From positions 1-16,982 of the forward strand of contig DMCS01000094.1 of NCBI GenBank assembly GCA_003445715.1: DNA of 16,982 nt, read 5' to 3'. This stretch comes from Candidatus Mesolinea sp. GTDB lineage: Bacteria; Chloroflexota; Anaerolineae; Anaerolineales; Anaerolineaceae. The translations under genes were made by a program, and so were the position numbers. Below, piece by piece: positions 7,711-14,005 of the stretch; position 1 is the first letter of the stretch; every line of letters begins with the position of its first letter. Below the pieces are notes generated by a model. It saw only the letters and a program-made list of their open reading frames with translations. It was not told where the DNA came from and did not search any database.

Positions 7711-7821
7711 TTGCATGGTCTCCTGACCATGCAAGGCCTTTGACCTTCAGGTCTCAAAATGTTTGAAATGCGGAGACCTACGGTCAAAACCACTCGCTCG
7801 GTCGGAGACCGGCGAGAACAA
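7711..7821. repeat. Cluster of three hairpins built on GGTCTC/GAGACC, copy B of structured repeat
   Basis: Three inverted repeats follow one another. Hairpin 1: TTGCATGGTC (7711-7720) and GACCATGCAA (7725-7734), a perfect 10-bp stem with loop TCCT. Hairpin 2: TTGACC (7740-7745) plus AGGTCTC (7749-7755) pairs with GAGACCT (7773-7779) plus GGTCAA (7782-7787) across a small internal loop. Hairpin 3: CTCGC-T-CGGTC (7793-7803) pairs with GACCGGCGAG (7807-7816), one bulged T, loop GGA. The last 18 bases are identical to 2731-2748. The cluster lies between two convergent genes and could stop transcription from both sides. It looks like a genome-wide repetitive element; that is inference from the second copy. 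Confidence 0.75.
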
Positions 7822-7829
7822 GGAGTAAC

Positions 7830-8864
7830 TTATTTTGAGCTACGCAGAGAGCTTATCTTTTCTAATTTGCCTGTTTCGGGGTCCAGATAATGCCAAAATT
7901 CCCAGCCATTCACGGATTTCCAAGCTGTCGTAATGGTCTTAGCAGCTTCTGAAGGAGTTTTGTATATTTTTCCGTTTAACTCGATGGAGCCTACAAGCGA
8001 TAATAGCCTTGCATGATAGTTAGTGCCCCTATACTTTGCTTGAATATATAATGGAAACTTAATCCCGTCTTTAACTACAGTTATTTGGGGTTGCTTAATG
8101 CTTTGGTCCTTTGATGTATCCTGTTCAAGAACATTGATATTTAAGACCTCTTTCCAATAATCTGCATCTATAACAGGAATTGTGTATTCTTCATCCTTTA
8201 CGCCTACGTGATATTGAATCAATAAATCTACAAGTTGTTCTCCATTAATCAATTGAATAGGGGTTTTTCCAGGTGCATTCGCTTCATCTCTTGCAGTAGG
8301 CGTAAAGTCACTCGGAGTGATAATAATTCCCTGCTCCGCATCACCAATCAATAAAGAGCCTCGTAAGTTTCTTACAATCCCAGAACCTACGTTGTTTTTC
8401 CATCGTTTTGCTTGTACAGCTACCTTCACAACACTGAGTGGGTTAGACCGTAAAATACCTCGGACATCGACTCCTTTATCATTGGTTAAGCTCGTTTGCT
8501 CAGTTTCTTCAAAACCCATAGCCTCTAATAACCGTAATATCAGTTCCTCAAATTTTTGTGCACTCAATTTAAGTAATAAGATTTTTAAGTCTTTGCGAAA
8601 AGTTGCATTGATTTTTTCTATCTGCTGTTGGATACCAGGGGCAGACGTTGATTTAAGCGCAAAGGTGCCTGGCTTTGTGCCCCTTATAAAACGCGAGTCT
8701 GGTTTTATTGTGTCTGTATAAAGCAGTGCCCCCATTGTAGCTTCAGGAGTTCGGCCAGCGGTTTCTAATAGATTTTTTCGCAACGCCCTAGAAGCGATTT
8801 CTTTATAGTGCAAAGGTTCACTCGATTCCTTCAAAATGACATAAGCAGCTTCTTTAAATTGCAT
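7830..8864 (-). CDS. HARE-HTH / Mrr-type nuclease / RAMA-domain restriction endonuclease
   Basis: The 344-residue protein shows three parts. Residues 1-72 resemble a HARE-HTH winged helix (FKEAAYVILKES, LHYKEIA, GRTPEATMGA, then F-I-R-G-x-x-P-G-T-F-A-L). Residues about 100-220 are an Mrr-type PD-(D/E)xK nuclease: FEELILRLLEAMGF, catalytic D133 in GVDVRG, and Q151-A-K153 in VAVQAKRW. Residues about 265-335 look like a RAMA domain, with GKIYKTPSEAAK and NGWEFWHYLDP. HARE-HTH and RAMA are both predicted readers of modified DNA, so a modification-dependent (type IV-like) restriction enzyme is likely. The ATG follows AGGAGAGG by eight bases. GC content is intermediate between the neighbouring DUF262 gene and the chromosome core. 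No methyltransferase is adjacent. Substrate specificity is unknown. Confidence 0.88.
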   Translation of the reverse strand: MQFKEAAYVILKESSEPLHYKEIASRALRKNLLETAGRTPEATMGALLYTDTIKPDSRFIRGTKPGTFALKSTSAPGIQQQIEKINATFRKDLKILLLKLSAQKFEELILRLLEAMGFEETEQTSLTNDKGVDVRGILRSNPLSVVKVAVQAKRWKNNVGSGIVRNLRGSLLIGDAEQGIIITPSDFTPTARDEANAPGKTPIQLINGEQLVDLLIQYHVGVKDEEYTIPVIDADYWKEVLNINVLEQDTSKDQSIKQPQITVVKDGIKFPLYIQAKYRGTNYHARLLSLVGSIELNGKIYKTPSEAAKTITTAWKSVNGWEFWHYLDPETGKLEKISSLRSSK

Positions 8865-8903
8865 GGCTTTTACCTCTCCTGAAAGCTAGACATCTGCAAT
8901 GTA

Positions 8904-8945
8904 GAGTCTCACATTAGACTCGCTTCGTTGCCAGTGCATGCACTG
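8904..8945. promoter_or_regulatory. Inverted repeats in the leader region of the Mrr-like gene
   Basis: GAGTCT (8904-8909) and AGACTC (8916-8921) form a six-pair hairpin. AATGT (8898-8902) and ACATT (8911-8915) interlock with it and cannot form at the same time. Just beyond is CAGTGCATGCACTG, a perfect 14-bp palindrome at 8932-8945. All lie between the nuclease gene start and its likely promoter. Function unknown; they could be protein-binding sites or leader RNA structure. Confidence 0.4.
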
Positions 8946-8970
8946 AAGACTAAACAATAATTTAATTAAT

Positions 8971-8987
8971 TGTAACATTATGTTACA
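8971..8987. promoter_or_regulatory. Palindromic operator-like site between the Mrr-like and LysM genes
   Basis: TGTAACAT and ATGTTACA are perfect inverted 8-mers around a single central T. The site lies 106 bases before the nuclease gene start. On the minus strand it would occupy the spacer after a TTGTGT -35-like hexamer, the typical place for a repressor site. No regulator gene is adjacent, so which protein binds, if any, is unknown. Confidence 0.45.
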
Positions 8988-9073
8988 CAAAAAAACTTTA
9001 CTTCTAAATCAATTTTGATCGCTACAGAATATTCGCTGATGATGTTTGTAATTTTCTTGTCTTTTTTCTGTAA

Positions 9074-9082
9074 TGGTATACT
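9074..9082 (+). promoter_or_regulatory. Candidate extended -10 promoter of the LysM gene
   Basis: TGGTATACT combines a TG-n extension with a five-of-six -10 hexamer (9077-9082). A perfect TTGACA at 9082-9087 lies immediately after, but has no matching -10 at 17 bases. Transcription starting near 9089 would give a leader of about 67 bases. Confidence 0.35.
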
Positions 9083-9155
9083 TGACACAACTCGAAATTA
9101 GTCCCTAAGGGCATTGCAAATATCCCTTACGCGCTTAGGTCGAAAGGATATTATT

Positions 9156-9884
9156 ATGGCTAAGAAAAAATCACAGAGCCCGCTTTCCTCTTACCGTAAG
9201 AAGAGAAAACGCGGGAATACCTTCATCAGTGTGCTGGCTGGCTTGCTCATCGTAGCGGGGCTGGTGCTTGTGGTCATGTGGGCTACCGGCAACTTGGCAG
9301 GCTCTCCTGGCTGGTTTGCGACTAAAACCCCCACCCCCACTTCCACCGCCACCCCAACTCCCGTCACCCCTACCAACACGCCTACCAATACCCCCACCAT
9401 CACAGAGACGCCAACCATCACACCTACCTTCACTCCCTCTGCGCCGTTTGAATACGTGGTGCAAGAAGACGATAACTGCCAGACGATTGCCGAGAAGTTT
9501 GACGCCGATATTGAGGTTCTGCTCTACCTAAACAACCTGGACAGCCGCTGCATCATCTTCGTCGGGGATACGATCCTCGTCCCTGCCCCCGGGCAGGAGA
9601 TGCCCACCGCTACGCCGCTGCCCACCGATATCCGCCCCGGCACGATAATCGATTACATTGTGCGCTCCGGCGACACCTTAGAAGCCTTGGCAATCCGCTT
9701 CAACTCCACCGTCGAAAAGATTCTCTACGAGACCAACCGCTATCGCCGCACCCAAAACTTAGATATCATCGAGGATAATACTGACCTGTACATCGGCGAC
9801 CTGCTCAAGATACCGGTGAACTTAGTGACGCCGCAGCCCACTGCTACCGCGACGCGCACGCGTACACCTACACCCAAGCCCTAA
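9156..9884 (+). CDS. Membrane-anchored protein with Thr/Pro spacer and two LysM domains
   Basis: The 242-residue protein starts with a strongly basic cytoplasmic stretch (MAKKK...YRKKRKRG), then one membrane helix at about 22-42. A low-complexity Thr/Pro segment follows at roughly 56-96, then two LysM modules: FEYVVQEDDNCQTIAEKF to GDTILVPAPG, and IDYIVRSGDTLEALAIRF to GDLLKIPVN. A second Thr/Pro tail ends the chain. LysM domains bind the glycan part of peptidoglycan, so this is probably an envelope protein with the modules outside the membrane. No catalytic domain is visible. The first LysM has two cysteines (N-C-Q and S-R-C-I) that could form a disulfide. The ATG at 9156 was chosen over an in-frame TTG at 9114 because AAAGGA sits eight bases upstream. 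It is monocistronic, with a strong terminator downstream. Confidence 0.88.
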   Translation: MAKKKSQSPLSSYRKKRKRGNTFISVLAGLLIVAGLVLVVMWATGNLAGSPGWFATKTPTPTSTATPTPVTPTNTPTNTPTITETPTITPTFTPSAPFEYVVQEDDNCQTIAEKFDADIEVLLYLNNLDSRCIIFVGDTILVPAPGQEMPTATPLPTDIRPGTIIDYIVRSGDTLEALAIRFNSTVEKILYETNRYRRTQNLDIIEDNTDLYIGDLLKIPVNLVTPQPTATATRTRTPTPKP

Positions 9885-9903
9885 GCGGAATTAACCTTAA
9901 AGT

Positions 9904-9933
9904 AAAAGGACACGTATGTACGTGTCCTTTTTT
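9904..9933 (+). terminator. Strong intrinsic terminator of the LysM gene
   Basis: AAAAGGACACGTA (9904-9916) and TACGTGTCCTTTT (9919-9931) are perfectly complementary and followed by more Ts; the practical loop is TATGTA. It lies 19 bases after the stop codon. The A-rich left side means it can also act on the convergent DUF1622 transcript, which ends at 9954. Confidence 0.9.
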
Positions 9934-9953
9934 GATTCCCTCATTATGTGGCT

Positions 9954-10493
9954 CTATTTCTGCTCTTTGTCTAAATGCTCCAGCTCGGGGAGATCTTCTT
10001 TCTCGCAAATGGTTTCGATTTCGAAGTCAAGAAAGAAGTTCAAGAGCACGCGCAGCAGCACAATCGCGAGCAGAATAATGATCTCAGAGAAACTGGGCGA
10101 GCGCGCAATCCGGAGGATATCAGATGCCATCGCGAATTCCAAGCTCAGGCTGAGTTGTGGACCCAAACCAATGCGCAGCGCATCCGACCGGCGCATTTGC
10201 CGCACTATAGAGCCATCCAGGCTGTGTTGGATATAGCGGATTATAGTTTTGAGCGTGCCCATGAAGATCACAAAAACTGCTGCAAGTTCACAGAATAGGG
10301 CTGCATAGTCCACGATGTACCCAAAAATCTCATCGAGCTTAGTATCACTCGGTGTCCCGCTTACATTATTCTCGACGCCAATGGAAATAATAAACACCAG
10401 GGCAATTAAGATAATTGTGGGAAGATAAAGATGCCCAACGAGTTTTCCAAAACTATTATTTGTGTGTTTTGGTTTTATTGGTTCCTCACTCAC
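9954..10493 (-). CDS. DUF1622 family membrane protein
   Basis: The product is 179 residues from the GTG at 10493. It has hydrophobic segments around residues 23-42, 62-83 and 132-155. The family pattern is clear: an E-L-A-A-V-F-V-I-F-M-G helix, I-R-Y, then LGPQLSLSLEFAMASDILR, and FSEIIILLAIVLLRVLLNFFLDFEIE near the end. DUF1622 proteins are small membrane proteins of unknown function. The GTG start is preferred over an in-frame ATG four codons upstream, because GGAGG lies exactly five bases before the GTG and overlaps that ATG. The start overlaps the end of the Gfo/Idh/MocA gene by eight bases (GTGAGTGA), so translation is probably coupled. The C-terminus is acidic and charged (EKEDLPELEHLDKEQK). 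No role can be inferred from the oxidoreductase partner. Confidence 0.85.
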   Translation of the reverse strand: MSEEPIKPKHTNNSFGKLVGHLYLPTIILIALVFIISIGVENNVSGTPSDTKLDEIFGYIVDYAALFCELAAVFVIFMGTLKTIIRYIQHSLDGSIVRQMRRSDALRIGLGPQLSLSLEFAMASDILRIARSPSFSEIIILLAIVLLRVLLNFFLDFEIETICEKEDLPELEHLDKEQK

Positions 10494-11556
10494 GCGTTCC
10501 TCCATCAGACTGATTTGTTGCTATCAAGCTGATTATATTACCACCACTTGCTGCTGATTGGAAGAGCGCATCCATAACCACCAAGTTATTGACTGCATCT
10601 GAGAGCGGGAAGCGTGGGGCTTCTTTGCTGGCGACCACATTGTAAAAGTGCTCGACCATCTTTTGGTAAGCATCTTCGCGTTTGAACTTAAATCGCTTGG
10701 TTTCACTGCCCTTATGCAGATAGGCTTCTGAAGCCTCATTACCAGGGTTGAAAGATTTTTCGAAGCTCAAAACGCCCTCTGTGCCAATGATGCGCGTATA
10801 CTGTTGCGGAGCTGCGTTGAACGCCACATCGAAATGGGTGAAAACCTGCTCCCCAAAATCCAGCGTGCCGGACATCTGCAAGTCCACGTTGGTGCTGCCC
10901 ATATAGCTCAGCGCTTGTACCCGGCGGGGTTCCCGTCCGACCAGCAGCCGTTGGAAGTTGACGCAGTAACAGCCCAGGTCATAAAGTGCGCCGCCGCCCA
11001 AGGGAGCCGAAAGACGGTAGTCATTGGGGTTGGTGAGCTGGAAGCTAAATGTGGACTGAATAAAGCGAAGCTGACCCAAGCTGCCACCCTGCACAATGTC
11101 CATAACTTCCTCAAAGCGCGAATGGTAGCGGTACATAAAAGCTTCCATGAGCAGCACAGAATGCTCCAGCGAAGTAGCGACCATCAGCTGGGCAGCGTCA
11201 GCGTTGAGTGCGAAGGGCTTTTCCACCAGTACGTGCTTGCCGGCTTCCATAGCTTTGATTGCCCAGGGCGCGTGCTCGCTATTGGGCAGCGGAATGTACA
11301 CCGCGTCGATCTCAGGGTCGCGGATCAGCTCCTCATAGCTGCCGTAAGCCTTCTGGATGCCATTAGTCTGGGCGAATTGCTGCGCACGCGTTAGGTCGCG
11401 GCTGGCAATGGCAGTCACCACATTGCGGCGGCTGGCTTTCAGCGCTGGAATAACGGCTTTAGCGGCAATGCGCGCGGTGCCGAGTACGCCCCAGTTCAAA
11501 TTATCCTTATTAAATGGAATTGTTTTAGATTCACTGATAGATGATAGAATAGTCAT
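10486..11556 (-). CDS. Gfo/Idh/MocA family NAD(P)-dependent oxidoreductase
   Basis: The 356-residue protein has an N-terminal Rossmann fold with the nucleotide-binding strand-turn WGVLGTARIA at 22-31. The family's EKP motif is at 112-114 (VEKPFAL), with K113 the likely catalytic lysine. The C-terminal substrate domain contains GGGALYDLGCY at 187-197. Family members oxidise or reduce sugars, inositols and related polyols; the GGGAxxDxGxY form is common in dehydrogenases resembling the dimeric dihydrodiol/glucose-fructose type. The substrate is not predictable here. AGAGG precedes the ATG by four bases, and a TATAAT lies at 11606-11601 on the same strand. The DUF1622 gene follows with an overlap. 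The ygeY gene starts divergently 95 bases away. Confidence 0.93.
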   Translation of the reverse strand: MTILSSISESKTIPFNKDNLNWGVLGTARIAAKAVIPALKASRRNVVTAIASRDLTRAQQFAQTNGIQKAYGSYEELIRDPEIDAVYIPLPNSEHAPWAIKAMEAGKHVLVEKPFALNADAAQLMVATSLEHSVLLMEAFMYRYHSRFEEVMDIVQGGSLGQLRFIQSTFSFQLTNPNDYRLSAPLGGGALYDLGCYCVNFQRLLVGREPRRVQALSYMGSTNVDLQMSGTLDFGEQVFTHFDVAFNAAPQQYTRIIGTEGVLSFEKSFNPGNEASEAYLHKGSETKRFKFKREDAYQKMVEHFYNVVASKEAPRFPLSDAVNNLVVMDALFQSAASGGNIISLIATNQSDGGTRE

Positions 11557-11600
11557 GCCACCTCTTTTCTTTTAGTAAAGGAACATTAAAAGCTAATTTG

Positions 11601-11606
11601 ATTATA
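11601..11606 (-). promoter_or_regulatory. Candidate -10 box for the oxidoreductase/DUF1622 operon
   Basis: A perfect TATAAT on the minus strand lies 45 bases before the ATG at 11556. The hexamer at 17-base spacing (TATATT) is a poor -35. The 95-base AT-rich gap must also contain the promoter for the divergent ygeY gene; TATAAA at 11626-11631 is a possible -10 for that direction. Confidence 0.35.
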
Positions 11607-11651
11607 ACCTTTATTAGAGCAAAAATATAAACTTACTTTCGAAGGATTGGG

Positions 11652-12863
11652 ATGAATACGCAAGAAAAGGCTACACAAGTTCACCAATTTATCGAGTTTC
11701 ACCGCGAAGAGATTATTAATTTTATGCGGGAAATTTGTGCAATCCCTAGTATGGATTCTCAGATTGAAGCTGTAGGCAAGCGCATCGGTGCAGAAATGCA
11801 AAAATTAGGGTTTGCGGAGGTGCGCTTCGATAAGATGGGTAACATTCTTGGGCGGATTGGCAATGGACCTAAGGTATTAGTCTACGATTCTCATATCGAT
11901 ACTGTCGGCATTGGGGATCCACAGCAATGGCAATGGGATCCGTTTGAGGGGAAAGTGGAGAATGGCTGCCTCTTTGCGCGCGGGGCATGTGATGAGAAGG
12001 GTTCCACTCCAGGGATGATTTATGGTTTGGCAGCTGCCCATAATTTTGGCCTTTTGGAGGGTTGGACTGCTTGGTATTTTGGCAATATAGAAGAATGGTG
12101 TGATGGTATTGCCCCCAATACTTTTGTCGAAGTTGATCCTAGGGTTCGACCAGATTTTGTCGTTATCGGAGAGCCAACACGCATGCAGGTGTACCGCGGG
12201 CATAAAGGCAGGGTGGAGCTTCAGGTGATAGCAAAGGGGAAATCTGCTCATGCTGCTTCCAACGAATTAGGCATCAATGCAATTTACTTACTTCTTCCCG
12301 TGATATCTGGCGTGAAAGACCTCGAACCACAGCTCGGCGACGACCTGTTTTTAGGTCATGGCAAGATCACAGCCACAGACATGCACGTCAAAACGCCGAG
12401 TATTAACGCTGTTCCTGATGAGGCTACGCTCTTTATCGACCGCCGCATGACCTTTGGGGAGACGAAGGAAGCTGCGCTTGCGCAAGTAGCCAACCTCATC
12501 CCAACTGAATTGCGAGAGAGGATTAGGGTTGAAATCCTGATGTATGCCGAGCCTTCCTATACGGGTTTTGTTTTCCCAGTGGAGAAGTATTTTCCTGCGT
12601 GGGCTCTGGATGAAAGCCACCCTCTAATCAGAGCAGGGCAGCAGGTCCGCCAGCTGATTGGATTGGAAGCAGCTCCTGCTGGTAAGTGGAATTTTTCCAC
12701 GAATGGCATCTATTGGGTTGGCAAAGCAGGAATCCCCTCAATTGGATTTGGACCTGGCGATGAAGTTTTTGCTCACTCGGTCAATGAACATGTACCCCTT
12801 GAGGAAGTGGTAAAAGCAGGAGAGTTTTATGCGCTGCTACCCGGAGAAATTCTTTCAACTTGA
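11652..12863 (+). CDS. ygeY: M20-family metallohydrolase, YgeY type
   Basis: The 403-residue protein is a di-metal amidohydrolase/peptidase of the M20 type. Metal and catalytic residues are visible in order: H81-I-D83 (YDSHIDTV), D114 in GACDEKG, the catalytic pair E147-E148 (NIEEWCDG), E174 (VIGEPT) and H375 (VFAHSVNEHVP). A dimerisation domain lies between, around 180-295, including GHKGRVELQVIAKGKSAHAA. The phrase H-I-D-T-V ... W-x-x-D-P-F-E-G matches YgeY proteins, which belong to gene sets tied to selenium-dependent molybdenum hydroxylases and anaerobic purine/uric acid breakdown. A carbamoyltransferase of the YgeW type follows after 141 bases, which supports the call. GAAGG precedes the ATG by six bases. 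The exact substrate is not known from sequence. Confidence 0.87.
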   Translation: MNTQEKATQVHQFIEFHREEIINFMREICAIPSMDSQIEAVGKRIGAEMQKLGFAEVRFDKMGNILGRIGNGPKVLVYDSHIDTVGIGDPQQWQWDPFEGKVENGCLFARGACDEKGSTPGMIYGLAAAHNFGLLEGWTAWYFGNIEEWCDGIAPNTFVEVDPRVRPDFVVIGEPTRMQVYRGHKGRVELQVIAKGKSAHAASNELGINAIYLLLPVISGVKDLEPQLGDDLFLGHGKITATDMHVKTPSINAVPDEATLFIDRRMTFGETKEAALAQVANLIPTELRERIRVEILMYAEPSYTGFVFPVEKYFPAWALDESHPLIRAGQQVRQLIGLEAAPAGKWNFSTNGIYWVGKAGIPSIGFGPGDEVFAHSVNEHVPLEEVVKAGEFYALLPGEILST

Positions 12864-12954
12864 GAGCAGCGGGATACCAATTTCGACCCCAACATTGTAG
12901 TAACTTTAGGGAGTTGGAAATGCTTTTGATTTTTGGGCAAGTTCCAGGTAAAAA

Positions 12955-12976
12955 CTTATCACAGGTTGTGAATAAG
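12955..12976. promoter_or_regulatory. Imperfect palindrome upstream of the carbamoyltransferase gene
   Basis: CTTATCACA (12955-12963) faces TGTGAATAAG (12967-12976) across GGT; the arms are complementary apart from one extra A. It lies 29 bases before the ATG, just ahead of the Shine-Dalgarno sequence AGGAGAG. It could be an operator or an RNA hairpin in the ygeY-ygeW transcript. The rest of this 141-base gap shows no clear terminator. Confidence 0.35.
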
Positions 12977-13004
12977 AAAATGAGGCTAATATAGGAGAGA
13001 ATAA

Positions 13005-13985
13005 ATGCAAACGAATTTACGCGGCCGGGATCTGATCGGCGATCTGGATTTCAGCAAGGAAGAGGTCGAAACCGTTTTGGATGTGGCTTGGAGCCTCAAG
13101 CGCAAGCGCGCCCTCAACGAACCGCACGCTTACCTGCGTGATAAGACCCTCGCTATGTTGTTTTTCTTTAGCAGCACGCGCACCCGCGGTTCCTTCGAAG
13201 CCGGCATGGCACAGTTAGGTGGGCACGCCGCTTTCATCGAGAGTGAAACTACCCAAATCAAGCATGGCGACACGCCTAAAGAGATTGGCGAGATTTTTGG
13301 GCGCTACTTCGATGGCATTGCCATCCGCCATTGCGACTGGGCGGTGGGCAATGCTTATATCAACGAGGTAGCCAGGTACTCCCGCGCACCTGTTTTCAAC
13401 ATGCAGTGCGAGATTTATCATCCTTTCCAGTGCTTGGCGGACTTGATGACCATCATGGAGAAGAAGGGGCGCGACCTGCGCAAAAAGCGCATTGTGGTCT
13501 CTTGGGCGTATGCTTCGTCCTACCTCAAGCCAATTTCCGTACCGCAGTCGCTCATCTTGCAGATGCCGCGCTTTGGCATGGACGTGGTGCTCGCTTACCC
13601 CGAGGAATTCCGGCTGATGCCTGAGATTGAGCAGCAAGCCCGCGACGAAGCCAAGAAAGCTGGCACCTCCTTCGAGATCGTGCATGACATGGACGATGGC
13701 ATCACGGGTGCAGATATCGTCTATGCCAAGTCTTGGGGTCCACTGCTGACCACGTCTGACCCGGCTGAGGGCAAGCGCATCCAGGATTCCTACAAAAGTT
13801 GGATTATGGACGAGCGCCGCATGCAGCTAGCTAAGGAGGATGCCATCTATATGCACCCCCTGCCCGCCGACCGCAATGTCGAGATTACTGATGAGGTTAT
13901 CGACGGCCCACATTCGGTCGTTTATGATGAAGCTGAGAACCGCCTGCACGCCCAAAAAGCTGTCCTGGCGCTCAGCATGGCATAA
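13005..13985 (+). CDS. ygeW: YgeW-type (knotted) carbamoyltransferase, short form
   Basis: The 326-residue protein belongs to the aspartate/ornithine carbamoyltransferase superfamily. The carbamoyl-phosphate site is SSTRTR at 56-61, and the second site has HPFQ at 139-142 (QCEIYHPFQCLADL). Features shared with E. coli YgeW and acetylornithine-type enzymes are QIKHGDT (84-90), GNAYINEV (115-122), VSWAYASSYLKPISVPQ (165-181), RFGMDVVLAYPEEF and DIVYAKSWGP (237-246). The C-terminal motif is HPLPADR at 284-290, whereas YgeW has HCLPAD. It is about 70 residues shorter than E. coli YgeW. It carbamoylates an amino compound or, run backwards, phosphorolyses a carbamoyl compound to carbamoyl phosphate; the substrate is open. 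AGGAGAG precedes the ATG. The partner YgeY-type hydrolase is upstream and a strong terminator follows. Mislabelling as plain ornithine carbamoyltransferase is possible. Confidence 0.85.
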   Translation: MQTNLRGRDLIGDLDFSKEEVETVLDVAWSLKRKRALNEPHAYLRDKTLAMLFFFSSTRTRGSFEAGMAQLGGHAAFIESETTQIKHGDTPKEIGEIFGRYFDGIAIRHCDWAVGNAYINEVARYSRAPVFNMQCEIYHPFQCLADLMTIMEKKGRDLRKKRIVVSWAYASSYLKPISVPQSLILQMPRFGMDVVLAYPEEFRLMPEIEQQARDEAKKAGTSFEIVHDMDDGITGADIVYAKSWGPLLTTSDPAEGKRIQDSYKSWIMDERRMQLAKEDAIYMHPLPADRNVEITDEVIDGPHSVVYDEAENRLHAQKAVLALSMA

Positions 13986-14005
13986 TAGCCTTTACTACAA
14001 AGATC

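Noticed and set aside
7711..7821. CRISPR array or attachment site
   Set aside because: The hairpins differ in sequence and spacing, with no regular repeat-spacer pattern; there is no integrase gene in the window.
9114..9155. TTG start extending the LysM protein by 14 residues
   Set aside because: The ATG at 9156 has a properly spaced AAAGGA, and the added residues are not typical before the basic stretch.
9325..9450. Tandem DNA repeat in the ACC/CCC-rich stretch
   Set aside because: It is the coding sequence of the Thr/Pro-rich spacer; the repetition is at the amino-acid level and imperfect in the DNA.
10804..11394. A 196-codon open frame on the plus strand opposite the Gfo/Idh/MocA gene
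   Set aside because: It is antisense to a gene with clear family motifs, has no Shine-Dalgarno or recognised domain, and is explained by codon bias.
12955..12976. DnaA box
   Set aside because: TTATCACA resembles TTATCCACA but lacks one base, and no other boxes or origin features are nearby.
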